Positions 26,891-36,800 of a stretch of DNA of 48,427 nucleotides are shown in pieces. Each line of letters begins with the position of its first letter. Position 1 is the first letter of the stretch. The translations under genes were made by a program, and so were the position numbers. The stretch comes from Terriglobia bacterium (GTDB lineage: Bacteria > Acidobacteriota > Terriglobia > UBA7540): positions 1-48,427 of the forward strand of contig JASHOS010000131.1 of the NCBI GenBank assembly GCA_030040995.1, in the 5' to 3' direction. Below the pieces are notes generated by a model. That model did not search any database. It saw nothing but the letters and a program-made list of their open reading frames with translations, and was not told where the DNA came from.

Positions 26891-26906
26891 TTAAGAAGAT
26901 GTTAAG
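26891..26906 (+). promoter_or_regulatory. TTAAG-N6-TTAAG direct repeat, site 1
   Basis: TTAAGAAGATGTTAAG lies 86 bases before the Spy-like start codon. Two half-sites 11 bases apart (one helical turn) are the layout used by OmpR/CpxR-family regulators. The same motif with almost the same spacer occurs upstream of the efflux operon. Confidence 0.6.
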
Positions 26907-26992
26907 TACTGTTTACTTCGATTTTACTGCCAAGAGGAAACGTTAAGCGCAGCGATCGCGTCCTCACGATAGGAGAGAATTTTTCGAGCAAA

Positions 26993-27523
26993 ATGACAGC
27001 GCAAGACGAAGGAAACCTAATGAAGACCACGCAAGCAAGCGTCATCGATACAACCGGCCAGCAGGGACTCGGGAAGGACCGCGGCGGATCCGATAATGTA
27101 GCCCGAATGGTGTATGCCTTTGGGATAGCGATCATACTCTTCGGCGTCACAGCACTGATCATACTTCGTATGCGCTCCAAGTTGCCGGGCGTCGCTTCCG
27201 AAGCCGCGGTCAGCGCAAAATCGTTTGCCGACAGCACGCAACAAAGCATCAATGACGAGCTGCGGTGGCTCGATCAAAGTCTGAACCTGAGCCCCGAGCA
27301 GGAAGCCGAAGTCAGGCCGGTAGTCGAAGATGAAATCCAGGAACGTATCGCGCTCCTCGAAGCGCCCTCCATATCCACCTCAGAACAGGAAGCGCAGCTC
27401 GTCCATTTGCGCAACCAAGCCCTCGAAAAGATCCGGCCAGTTCTCACGGACCGCCAGCGGGTTGTTTTACAGGGTTTAGAACACACGGAAAGCGGCCAGG
27501 GAGCGCCGCGTCCGGTTGATTGA
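26993..27523 (+). CDS. Membrane-anchored Spy/CpxP-like protein
   Basis: This 176-residue protein has a cytoplasmic N-terminus, one membrane helix (about 39-59, MVYAFGIAIILFGVTALIIL) and a charged helical exterior domain. That domain contains LNLSPEQEAEVRPVVEDEI and, after a further helix, IRPVLTDRQRVVL. This is the paired L(S/T)xxQ pattern of Spy/CpxP-type periplasmic chaperones and heavy-metal sensors. It differs from Spy in keeping a membrane anchor. It precedes an efflux operon and shares a TTAAG direct repeat with it, which suggests an envelope-stress role. The function is inferred from pattern only. Confidence 0.6.
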   Translation: MTAQDEGNLMKTTQASVIDTTGQQGLGKDRGGSDNVARMVYAFGIAIILFGVTALIILRMRSKLPGVASEAAVSAKSFADSTQQSINDELRWLDQSLNLSPEQEAEVRPVVEDEIQERIALLEAPSISTSEQEAQLVHLRNQALEKIRPVLTDRQRVVLQGLEHTESGQGAPRPVD

Positions 27524-27570
27524 AAATTCCTGTGGCTTTGCACCTTGGCCACTCTGTTCCGGGGTGACAA

Positions 27571-27586
27571 TTAAGATCATGTTAAG
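27571..27586 (+). promoter_or_regulatory. TTAAG-N6-TTAAG direct repeat, site 2
   Basis: TTAAGATCATGTTAAG has the same half-sites, spacing and last two spacer bases (TG) as site 1. It lies about 170 bases before the tolC-like coding region. It probably marks the promoter of the efflux operon. Confidence 0.6.
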
Positions 27587-27752
27587 AGCTTTTGCCTCGA
27601 TGTAATTCTACGCGTGTGTCTTGGGCGTCTTGGTTCGGTGAGTCGCGGACGGTGGAGTCGGCAGGTTGGCGACCCTGGCACGGGGGTTGTGCGCGTCTTT
27701 TGCTATAGCCCAACTTATAGGGTAGCGCGAGGAGCGCAACAGGAGGTTACTT

Positions 27753-29192
27753 CTGGAATCACGAATCGAAGCTCAAAAGGGTTTGGCTGCTCTGGCGTTC
27801 CTAGCGTACTTCGTTATGTTCCCCGCCGCGGCTCCGGTGGCGCAAGCCGTTCAGCCGCCGCCGAAAGTCTTTACTGTCCAGGAGGCTATCAGTTATGCGC
27901 TGGCTAATTACCCGGCAGTCCGAGCGGCGATGGCGTCCTACAATGCTGCGCGAGCGGGGGTCGGCTTGGCGCGGACCAACTACGTGCCTTTTGTGGACGG
28001 CCTTTGGGAAGCCGACCGCGAAACGCGTGCAAGCGTTCTCGGGGTACTACTACCGGAGTCTCCGACTATCCTGACGGGAACGCAAGGCACTGTTACGCCA
28101 GGTCCGGCAGAGCCTTTTTGGTTGACGGGTATGGGGACGTTGTTTTCCTGGCAGCCGTTCACGTTTGGTTATCGCCGCTCCGAATTGCGAGCGGCGCATG
28201 CAACTGAAACTCGGACGGCGGCGCAGGTGACGCTGACGCGCTTGGGCGTTGCAAGCGCGGTGGCTGACGCTTCCCTGGCTGTTCTCGCCAGCGAACAGCG
28301 GGTGAAAGCGTCACAAGCCGACGTAACGCGAAGAACCGTGTTTGACCGCTCGGTGCATGCGCTGGTGAATGCGAATCTGCGGCCGGGCGCCGATGCATCT
28401 CGCGCGGATGCCGAACTCGCTGTGGCCCGGACTTCCCTCATTCAAGACGAGCAGGCGCAGCAGGTCGCCAGCGCCGCTTTCGCAGAAGCCCTGGGAATGG
28501 CCGGGACGCCGGTGCGGATTGAAGCGGGCCCGTTTTTGGAGACTCCGCCCGAGAGCATCTGGGCCGAGCTTCCGCTGACGAACCATCCTGCCGCCGTCGT
28601 CGCGCAGAAAAACATTCAGGAGATTCAGTCCCAGATCAGCGTGCTGAACCACAAGTTCTATCCACATCTTACGCTGAATGGGCTGGAACAGTGGCGCGGG
28701 AGCGGCGAGGAGACGTCCGGAAGGATTACTCCCGGTCTTGAAGGTCTGGAACCTACGATCCGCAACTGGGCAGTGGGGCTATCGGTGCAGATGGACTTCA
28801 GCCAGTATTTTTTGATTCGCGAAAACAAGAAGATTGATCTCGCCAACCTCCACCGCCAGGAGGCAGTGTACGACTTAACCATGCAAAACCTCACCGGCCA
28901 GATGCAGCAGGCTCTCGCCGTTTTGGATGGCGCCCGGCGCGTGGCTCAAAACACACCCATCGAGCTCGCATCCGCTCGCATGAGCGAGTCCCAGGCCCGA
29001 GCCCGGTTTCAGGCTGGCGTAGGCACGATTGTGGACGTTGCCGAAGCTCAGGGCCTGCTGGTTCAGGCCGAGATTGATGACTCGCTCGCCCGTCTTAGTA
29101 TCTGGCGGGCGCTGGCTGAACTCGCTTCGGACGAAGGCGATTTGACTCCATTTCTGAATCTTGCGGGCAGCATGCCCGGGGGAACACCGTAA
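27753..29192 (+). CDS. TolC-family outer membrane efflux protein
   Basis: This protein of about 479 residues would form the outer-membrane tunnel of a tripartite pump. Family features are a signal peptide (LAALAFLAYFVMFPAAAPVAQA), the repeated helical hairpins starting VQEAISYALANYPAVRAA and the mid-protein GVGLARTNYVPFVDG. A second repeat has SQARARFQAGVGTIVDVAEAQ. The start is unusual. The only strong ribosome-binding site (AGGAGG, 27741-27746) is spaced for CTG 27753, and the nearest standard codon in frame is TTG 27783, which cuts into the signal sequence. It is followed three bases later by the RND gene, so the genes are translated together. Confidence 0.88.
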   Translation: MESRIEAQKGLAALAFLAYFVMFPAAAPVAQAVQPPPKVFTVQEAISYALANYPAVRAAMASYNAARAGVGLARTNYVPFVDGLWEADRETRASVLGVLLPESPTILTGTQGTVTPGPAEPFWLTGMGTLFSWQPFTFGYRRSELRAAHATETRTAAQVTLTRLGVASAVADASLAVLASEQRVKASQADVTRRTVFDRSVHALVNANLRPGADASRADAELAVARTSLIQDEQAQQVASAAFAEALGMAGTPVRIEAGPFLETPPESIWAELPLTNHPAAVVAQKNIQEIQSQISVLNHKFYPHLTLNGLEQWRGSGEETSGRITPGLEGLEPTIRNWAVGLSVQMDFSQYFLIRENKKIDLANLHRQEAVYDLTMQNLTGQMQQALAVLDGARRVAQNTPIELASARMSESQARARFQAGVGTIVDVAEAQGLLVQAEIDDSLARLSIWRALAELASDEGDLTPFLNLAGSMPGGTP

Positions 29193-29195
29193 ATT

Positions 29196-32100
29196 ATGTG
29201 GCTGGTTCGCTCCGCCTTACGGCGGCCCATAACAGTAATGGTTGCGGTGATTGGCATCGCGCTATGCGCGGTTCTGGCGCTCACGCGAATGCCGATTGAT
29301 ATTTTCCCCAACCTCAATCTGCCAGTCATCTACGTGGCCCAGCCCTATGGCGGCATGAGTCCCGCGCAGATGGAAGGCTACCTGACGTACTATTACGAAT
29401 ATAATTTTCTCTACATTGCAGGCCTTCAGAGCGTCGAGTCGCGATCGGTGGAAAACTTCGCGCTCTTGAAGCTGACGTTTCTTCCCGGCGTCGATATGAG
29501 CCAGGCGCTGGCCCAGACCACTGCCTATATCGACCGCGCCCAGGCCTACATGCCTGCCGGAACCGTCCCGCCTTTTGTTCTGCGGTTCGACGCGGGGAGC
29601 GTTCCCGTGGGTTACCTCGTGTTCTCCAGCCCAACGGAAAGTGTGGACCAGCTCCAGGACCTTGCGCTCAACCAGGTGCGGCCTCTCTTCACCACACTGC
29701 CCGGTGTCTCGTCGCCTTCCACCTTTGGCGGCAGCTCGCGAACAATCGTCATTCATGTTGACCGCGAGAAGCTCAATAGCTATCGCATGTCCACAGCAGA
29801 AGTGGTAAAGGCGCTCTTGACGGGAAATGTGATCGCGCCCGCAGGCGACGTGCGCACAGGGAATCTGGATCGCATCACGCCGATGAATTCGGTGGTTACG
29901 GATATCAATAAGCTGGCGGATCTGCCGGTCCGCACCGGCGCTGGCCCTACCGTCTTCATGCACGACATTGGCTGGGTGGAAGACGGCAGCGACCTCATCC
30001 TGGGCTACGCCCTTGTCAACGGCCACCGGACCGTCTATCTGCCTGTCACCAAACGCGCCGACGCCTCAACCTTGACGGTTGTTAATGAAGTCAAAGCGAA
30101 CATGAACCGCTTCGAGAACGTTGTCCCTGCAGACGTTCACATCAGCTTCCAATTTGATCAATCCGCTTACGTGACCCATTCGCTCGCTTCGCTCATCCGC
30201 GAAGGATTGATTGGCGCGCTGCTCACCGGCCTGATGGTGTTCCTGTTTCTGCGCGAGTGGCGCAGCGCATTCATTGTGATCGCCTCCATTCCCTTCAGCC
30301 TCGTTACCGCGGTGGTGGCGTTATGGCTCGCTGGCCAGACCGTCAATATCATGACGTTGGGCGGTCTTGCCCTCGCCGTGGGCATTCTCGTGGACGAAGG
30401 GACAGTAGAGATTGAGAACATCCATCGGAATCTTCAACAGACCCGTGAGGTCGCTCCCGCCGTATTGCAAGCAACCAAGCAAACCATTATCCCGCGCTTT
30501 TTGTCGATGCTTTCGATTTTGGCCGTGTTTGTACCTTCCTTCTTGATGGTCGGCGTTACCCGCTCTTTATTCGTCCCGCTATCCCTCGCCGTCGGGTTTG
30601 CGATGATTGCATCTTACGTGCTCTCGAGCACGTTTGTTCCCGTCCTCTACATCTGGCTTAACAAGCGCTTGCACGGCAGCGAGGTGGAACGCTCCGGACG
30701 CACCCGGTTCGACCATTTCCGGGAACACTACGGAAGCTTGCTCCAGAGATTGTTGAACTGGCGGTATCTCCTGTTGGGCGCTTACCTGGTGGCGGCAGTG
30801 GTCCTGGTGGTTCTCCTGGGCCCGCAGCTCGGCCGCGAGATCTTCCCGTACAATCCTGGAAACCAGCTCCAGATCCGGCTGCGAGCGCCCGCCGGAACGC
30901 GCATCGAAGTCACCGAGCAGATTGCCTTGAAGACTCTTGATGAAATCAAGCGGCTGGCCGGACCGGGAAACCTGGAAACGAGCATCGGTTACGTCGGCAC
31001 CTACGCGCCGAGCTACCCCATTAATCTGATCTATCTTTGGACGAGCGGCCCTCAGGACGCAAACTTGCTCGTCCAACTTAGAAAGAGCGCGAACATCAGC
31101 GTGCCGGCACTTGAGGAACACCTTCGAGCTGTCCTTGCGCTCGAATTCCCCGACTGCGCGTTCACTTTCGAACCTGGTGACATCGTAAGCCAGATTATGG
31201 ATTTTGGTTCGCCCACGCCGATAGAAATCGCCATTAATGGCCCCCACATGAGCCGTGACTACGCTTATGCCGACAAGGTGCGGGCGGAAATGCGCAAGAT
31301 TCCGTACCTTCGTGATCTGCATTACGGCCAGCCTTTGGATTACCCCAGCCTGAATGTGGATATCGACCGGGTGCGGGCGGGCCAGCTCGGCTTGACGGTG
31401 CAGCAGATCGCGCAGTCTCTTGAGACCGCCACATGGTCCAGCCGGTTTGTCTCCCGCAACTTCTGGCAGGATCCTGAAACCGGGATCGGCTATCAGGTTC
31501 AGGTTGAGGTGCCACAGCCGGAAATGAAATCTCTCGATGATGTGGCGGATATCCCGCTGATGCAAGGTGGACCGTCGGACCACCCTAATTTGGGAGACGT
31601 CGGCCATCTTTCCTATGGCACGGTGGTGGGTGAATACGACCGTTACGACATGGAACGTATGGTTTCACTGACGGCCAATGTGGCGGGAGAAGACCTGGGG
31701 CGCGCCGCCAGCCAGATTGACGCCGCGATTGAGCGCGTGGGCACTCCACCCCGCGGAGTCGAGGTTCACGTCCGCGGTCAGATAGCTCCCATGCGCGACA
31801 CCTTCCACTATCTGGACCTGGGGTTGGTATTCGCGATTGTCACCATTTTCTTGCTGCTCGCGGCCAACTATCAGTCTTTGCGCCTAGCCTTAGTGACTGT
31901 TTCCACGATCCCGGCAGTAATTTGCGGCGTTATTATCGTGTTGTTCCTTACGGGAACCACGTTAAACCTGCAATCCTTTATGGGAGCAATTATGGCCCTC
32001 GGAGTGTCGGTGGCAAACTCAATCCTCCTGGTCACTTTCGCCGAGTCGCACCGGCGGGGCGGCGCTTCGTCGACGGATAGCGCCCTTTACGGCGGCAAGA

Positions 32101-32354
32101 CCCGGTTGCGTCCCATTCTGATGACCAGCTTGGCGATGATTGCCGGCATGATCCCGATGGCGCTCGCGCTGGGCGAAGGTGGCAACCAGACCGCGCCTTT
32201 GGGACGCGCGGTTATTGGGGGACTGGCGGCTTCGACAATTGCGACGCTCTTGATCCTACCCGCCATCTTCTCGATATCGCAAGAGCGCGTGACCAGAGAA
32301 TCGGCATCACTCGATCCTTCAGATCCTCAAAGCCGCTACGCCTCGCCCGCGTAA
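29196..32354 (+). CDS. RND-family efflux pump, inner membrane subunit
   Basis: This 1052-residue proton-driven transporter resembles AcrB/HAE pumps. It has an N-terminal membrane helix (RRPITVMVAVIGIALCAVLAL), a first porter domain, and helices 2-6 around 330-540 including GGLALAVGILVDEGTVEIEN. The second half repeats the plan and ends with helices containing MGAIMALGVSVANSILLV. The proton-relay pair in the fourth helix is Asp400-Glu401 rather than Asp-Asp. The tenth-helix Lys of AcrB (940) is Ala here. Substrates cannot be read from sequence. It sits between the tolC-like gene (3-base gap) and the adaptor gene. Confidence 0.93.
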   Translation: MWLVRSALRRPITVMVAVIGIALCAVLALTRMPIDIFPNLNLPVIYVAQPYGGMSPAQMEGYLTYYYEYNFLYIAGLQSVESRSVENFALLKLTFLPGVDMSQALAQTTAYIDRAQAYMPAGTVPPFVLRFDAGSVPVGYLVFSSPTESVDQLQDLALNQVRPLFTTLPGVSSPSTFGGSSRTIVIHVDREKLNSYRMSTAEVVKALLTGNVIAPAGDVRTGNLDRITPMNSVVTDINKLADLPVRTGAGPTVFMHDIGWVEDGSDLILGYALVNGHRTVYLPVTKRADASTLTVVNEVKANMNRFENVVPADVHISFQFDQSAYVTHSLASLIREGLIGALLTGLMVFLFLREWRSAFIVIASIPFSLVTAVVALWLAGQTVNIMTLGGLALAVGILVDEGTVEIENIHRNLQQTREVAPAVLQATKQTIIPRFLSMLSILAVFVPSFLMVGVTRSLFVPLSLAVGFAMIASYVLSSTFVPVLYIWLNKRLHGSEVERSGRTRFDHFREHYGSLLQRLLNWRYLLLGAYLVAAVVLVVLLGPQLGREIFPYNPGNQLQIRLRAPAGTRIEVTEQIALKTLDEIKRLAGPGNLETSIGYVGTYAPSYPINLIYLWTSGPQDANLLVQLRKSANISVPALEEHLRAVLALEFPDCAFTFEPGDIVSQIMDFGSPTPIEIAINGPHMSRDYAYADKVRAEMRKIPYLRDLHYGQPLDYPSLNVDIDRVRAGQLGLTVQQIAQSLETATWSSRFVSRNFWQDPETGIGYQVQVEVPQPEMKSLDDVADIPLMQGGPSDHPNLGDVGHLSYGTVVGEYDRYDMERMVSLTANVAGEDLGRAASQIDAAIERVGTPPRGVEVHVRGQIAPMRDTFHYLDLGLVFAIVTIFLLLAANYQSLRLALVTVSTIPAVICGVIIVLFLTGTTLNLQSFMGAIMALGVSVANSILLVTFAESHRRGGASSTDSALYGGKTRLRPILMTSLAMIAGMIPMALALGEGGNQTAPLGRAVIGGLAASTIATLLILPAIFSISQERVTRESASLDPSDPQSRYASPA

Positions 32355-32380
32355 GCGTAGGGGTAGAGCTTGCCCTACCC
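32354..32380. repeat. GTAGGGGTAG hairpin repeat
   Basis: AGCGTAGGGGTAGAGCTTG and CCCTACC just after the RND stop codon repeat the element at 8809-8839 with few changes. It folds as GTAGGG/CCCTAC. Confidence 0.65.
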
Positions 32381-32495
32381 TCGTCAAATTAGGCTTCGTA
32401 TCTTCGAAGGCGACGCGCGGCAAAGCCGCTCCTTAGGGCCAACCCAGTTCGGCTAATTTGACCGGACTAGGGCGGCTGGAGAAGGACTTGATTTT

Positions 32496-33713
32496 ATGAA
32501 GATGAAGAACCTATCTTTCGCGGAAGGCGACGCACGAAATGCCATGCGCGTGGCCGCCGTCGGCGCGCTCGTTCTGTCGCTGGTTATCCTGGCCGGAGCC
32601 TGCAGCGGAGGAGGCGGGGCAAAAACGGTGGCTGCCCTGGCGACCCGCGCCGATGCTCCGCCCCCCTCGGTGGAAACCGTCGCCGTGACCTCTCGGCGTC
32701 TCAATGTTACGACCCAGCTTCCGGGCGAGCTGCTACCCTACGAGATGGTCGGCATCTTTCCCAAGGTCACGGGCTTCGTCGAGTGGATGGGCGTCGACCG
32801 CGGCTCTCGCGTGAAAGCAGGGCAGTTGCTGGTGCGGCTCGAAGCACCGGAACTCATTTCCCGGCAGGCCGAGGCGGAGGCGACGCTGCAAAGCGCGGAA
32901 TCGCGCATTGATGAGGCACAAGCCAAGCTCACCGCGGACGAGGCCACCTACGAGCGGCTCGGGACGGCGGCCCGAACTCCGGGAGTGATTTCGGCAGACG
33001 AGCTTGAGACGGCCCAAAAAACGGCCCAAGCGGACCGCGCTCGCGTGGTGGCGTTGCGCAACACCGTTGACGCAGCCAAGCAGACGCTGAAATCCCTGCA
33101 GGAAATCAACAGTTATCTGCTTGTTACGGCGCCGTTCGACGGCATCATTACTGATCGCAACGTCCATCCTGGAGCACTGGTAGGTCCGGCGGGCGGCCCG
33201 GGCCAGGTGCCGATGCTTCGAATTCAGGATATGGCCCATTTGCGCCTCGTGGTTGACATCCCGGAGGCTTACGTCGCCGGAGTTCGGGAGGGAACCAAGG
33301 TCGATTTCACTGTTCCCGCCTTCCCAGGGCGAACGTTTTCCGGAACAGTGGCTCGCATCTCAGACCGCTTGCACCAAAAAACCCGCACCATGCCGGTTGA
33401 GCTTGATGTATGGAATCCCGCCTGGACTCTCGATCCAGGAATGTTTCCAACGGTTTTGTGGCCCGTTCGGCGCCCCTATCCTACTCTTTTTGTTCCCCAG
33501 TCGGCCGTGGCCAGAACCATGGAGTCAGTCTTTGTTATTCGCGTGCGCGGTGGCAAGACCGAGTGGGTCAGCATCACCTCCGGGGTAACCGAGGGAAAAC
33601 TCATCGAAGTCTTTGGGAATCTGCGCGCGGGCGATCACGTCGCGCTCCACGCTTCTGAAGAATTGCAACCCAATTCCCAAGTAACGGAACGCATGGTTCC
33701 CGGAAGCGATTAG
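32496..33713 (+). CDS. RND efflux periplasmic adaptor lipoprotein
   Basis: This 405-residue membrane-fusion protein links the RND pump to the TolC-like tunnel. A signal ends in the lipobox LAGAC (Cys 36), so it is probably lipid-anchored. Typical segments follow: first half-lipoyl ([26 protein letters not shown]), a long alpha hairpin ([20 protein letters not shown] ... [12 protein letters not shown]), the second half-lipoyl ([20 protein letters not shown]) and beta-barrel and membrane-proximal domains. It is the third gene of the pump operon, 141 bases after the RND gene. The gap holds repeats but no clear new promoter. Confidence 0.93.
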   Translation: MKMKNLSFAEGDARNAMRVAAVGALVLSLVILAGACSGGGGAKTVAALATRADAPPPSVETVAVTSRRLNVTTQLPGELLPYEMVGIFPKVTGFVEWMGVDRGSRVKAGQLLVRLEAPELISRQAEAEATLQSAESRIDEAQAKLTADEATYERLGTAARTPGVISADELETAQKTAQADRARVVALRNTVDAAKQTLKSLQEINSYLLVTAPFDGIITDRNVHPGALVGPAGGPGQVPMLRIQDMAHLRLVVDIPEAYVAGVREGTKVDFTVPAFPGRTFSGTVARISDRLHQKTRTMPVELDVWNPAWTLDPGMFPTVLWPVRRPYPTLFVPQSAVARTMESVFVIRVRGGKTEWVSITSGVTEGKLIEVFGNLRAGDHVALHASEELQPNSQVTERMVPGSD

Positions 33714-33879
33714 CCCAGACTTAATTTTTCCTAGAATTTACCCACTCGAATTTCAGTCTGATACATCATTGAAATAGGCCCTATTCCGACTGTGCTACGA
33801 CCGTCCAGGGGGCCGCGCGTGCCGAATTACCGTGTGTAACCTCAAGCCAGGACGATACGTATGCAGCATAGTGGAGACC
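33714..33879. other. Upstream region of the Oar-like receptor gene
   Basis: No gene is supported. An AT-rich stretch at 33720-33780 (TTAATTTTTCCTAGAATTTA) likely carries the promoter for the receptor-VWFA unit. GTG 33832 in the same frame would add 16 residues without a signal-like character. Confidence 0.45.
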
Positions 33880-36800
33880 ATGGCCCCTGGGACAGCTAGT
33901 CCGGATTTCCCGGCAGTTCCAGCAGTGAGACGCGAGCCGCGAACTTATCTCGCTGCCTGGATCGTCGGTTTGCTTGTTGTATGCTTTGGCGCCGGGCTAC
34001 GGGCTCAAGCTCCCCCAGGAATTATGATTAAAGGCCACGTGGCCGGTCCGGGCAGCGTCTCCGTCCCCGGGGCGCGAGTGATCCTGATCAATCCTCAAAC
34101 CCGGCAACGGAAGGAGACCTGGACCGATGCCGCCGGTAATTATACGTTCACAGATATTGTTCCCGGAACGTATCGGTTGTTTATCACGCTGGTCGGTTTC
34201 CGTCCTGCGATAGCCGGACCCCTCGCGGTGAAGACGGGAACCCCATCTCAGCAGAACGTTTCTCTGGCGTTGGCAATGCCAGGGCAATCGACCGGGTTCG
34301 GCGGGTTTAATCGGCACGGCGCCGGGGCAGGCCGAGGCGCTGGGGGTAACAACGCGGCAAATGCTTCCGAGGCAAACAGCATTCCGGGGGTGGAAACCGA
34401 AGGAGCCTCGGGAGAGGGTGAGCTCACCTTTTCGGGCGCAACGGGCAATGAAGGCGGCGCAGCGGCGCAACAGGAACCATCCTCCTCAGCATTGGAAAAC
34501 TCAGCAAGCGCTGCGAACTCCTTCCTGCTAGCCGGTAACATGGTGGATGCCACCGCCCCAGCTCAACGGCATGGGCCGGGGGCCTGGCGCTTCCAGCAAT
34601 TCGCCATGGGTCAGGGAGTAACGGGCCTGCCGGGTTTTGGTGGCGGACCGGGTTTCGGCGGCAGGGGCGGTCCAGGCTTCGGTGGGGGGCGAGGCATGTT
34701 CTTTTTCGGCGGCCGCCGCAACGCCCGGGTCAACGGGATTCGCGGCAATATCATGGATTCTTATTCCAACTCCGCGCTTGATGCGCGGCCCTTTCCCTTG
34801 AACCGAACTCCTGAACCGCAAATCCCTTTTTACAGCAATACGTTTGGCATCTCTCTAGGCGGACCGCTCTCGATCCCCAAGATTTACCCGAACGGCGCGA
34901 GTAAGACGAGCTTTTTTGTGAACTACCACATGGTAAACAGCACTACTGGCACTGACCTGTTTGATAGCGTGCCGACACTTGCCGAGCGGTCCGGAGACTT
35001 CTCAGGCGCCTTGGTGGACGGAGCCGTGCCTACCCTCTACGAGCCTTCTTCCGGACCCTTGGGGCCGCGGACGCCCTTTCCCGGCAACGTGATTCCCTCG
35101 AGCATGTTCAGCCCGGCCGCCACGGGCTTGCTTCATTATATTCCGCAGCCCAACCTGCCCGGCGACGTGCAAAACCTCTATTTGCAGGAATCGCTGCCAA
35201 CCCGCAGCCAGTTCCTTATGGGCCGTATCGGACAGCAATTCTCTGCGAAGGACAATATGTCTGTCATGTATTTCTACAACTCTCAACTGGCCAACAGCGT
35301 GACTGATTTTCCTGACCTTTCCTCAACCACATCCATGCGTAACCAGAGCGTGAGTCTCACGGAAACGCATACTTTCAGCCCGCATCTCATCAACATGTTC
35401 TCCTTAAATTTCAGCCGCGCCCGCTCCGATCTCACCAATCCCTTTGCCTACAACCAGAACATCGCTGGAGATCTGGGCATCACCGGGGTCTCAACCGAAC
35501 CTATGGATTGGGGCATTCCCCAAATCAGCTTTACGAATTTCACCGGCCTCAATCTGAGCATCCCTTCTCTTACGCGGAACCAGACAACGCGGTTCTCGGA
35601 TTACGTCATGTTCGATCGAGGCAACCACAACCTTCACGTGGGAGGTGATTTCGGCAGACTCCAGTTGAACTCCCTGACTGACCCGGATGGCGAAGGCACG
35701 TTTGACTTCACCGGTTACGGGACTAGCGACTTCACCTCCGCGGGTACGCCGATCACCGGAACGGGACTGGACTTTGCGGATTTTCTACTCGGACTTCCTG
35801 AAACCACTTCCGTACGCTACGGAACCAGCGCCAACTACTTGCGAGACTCTACTTACGACGCCTATGCCAATGACGATTGGAGAATTCTTTCGCACTTGAC
35901 GCTCGACCTCGGCGCGCGCTGGGAATACGACGCTCCCTTCACAGAGAAATATGGCCATCTCTCAGACATCGCGCTGGGTTCCGGCTTTTCCAGCGAGACC
36001 ATTGTCACCGGAGAAAACCCGGGGACGCTACCTTCCTCGCTTCTTTACGGCCACCCCGATAACGTTGCGCCCCGTTTTGGCTTGGCGTACCGTCCCTGGA
36101 TCAGCCACAGCCTGGTGGTCCGTGCCGGGTATGGCATTTTTTACGATGAATCGATTTACGGCCAGATCGTCAATAACATGGTAAGCCAGCCGCCTTTTGC
36201 CATTACCAGCACGCTGGTCACGAGCCCCTCGCAGCTCCTCACATTGCAAAATGGATTTCCTGTCGAAAAATCTACCACCACGAACACCTATGCGGTCAAC
36301 CCGAACTTCCTCACGCCTTATGCGCAGACCTGGGATGCAATGCTTGAGCAGGATCTCGGCCGGAATTTTGTCCTGTCTGCTGCTTACGTCGGAACGCATG
36401 GGACCAATCTAAACTTGCTGCTTGCTCCCGTCGACGCGATCGTGCCTGACGGCAAGGAACTGCTGCCGGATGCTCAGCCATTCATCTATGACACTTCCGG
36501 CGCAGAGTCCACCTACAATGGGCTGCGCGTGAGCCTCCGGCATTTCGCTCATAACGGGCTCATGTTCTTTGCGAATTACGTTTATTCAAAGTCGATGGAT
36601 GATGCTGCCAGCATTGGCGGCACGTCGAGCGTGAGGAATGGCGGACCAGGCGGATTTGGGGGACCGGGCGGCGGCAGCACCCTGGTAGCGAGCGCCACTC
36701 CCAGCGTGGGCGGCACAGTTGCGCAGGACATGTTCGATCTTCCGGCGGAATGGGGACTCTCCAGTTTCAACGCCACTCAAAGCCTGAATCTCTTCATGCG

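Larger units (their letters stand above)
26579..26992. other. Divergent intergenic region before the Spy-like gene
   Basis: No gene is supported. It holds a long hairpin (26657-26693; 17-bp arms with one mismatch, three-base loop) and, nearer the Spy-like gene, a TTAAG direct repeat at 26891-26906. A GGAG-type ribosome-binding site (TAGGAGAG) lies about 20 bases before ATG 26993. lipB and the Spy-like gene diverge from here. Confidence 0.65.

Noticed and set aside
30579-31607. 342-codon antisense frame inside the RND pump gene
   Set aside because: The opposite strand encodes a well-conserved RND transporter; the antisense peptide has no recognisable motif.
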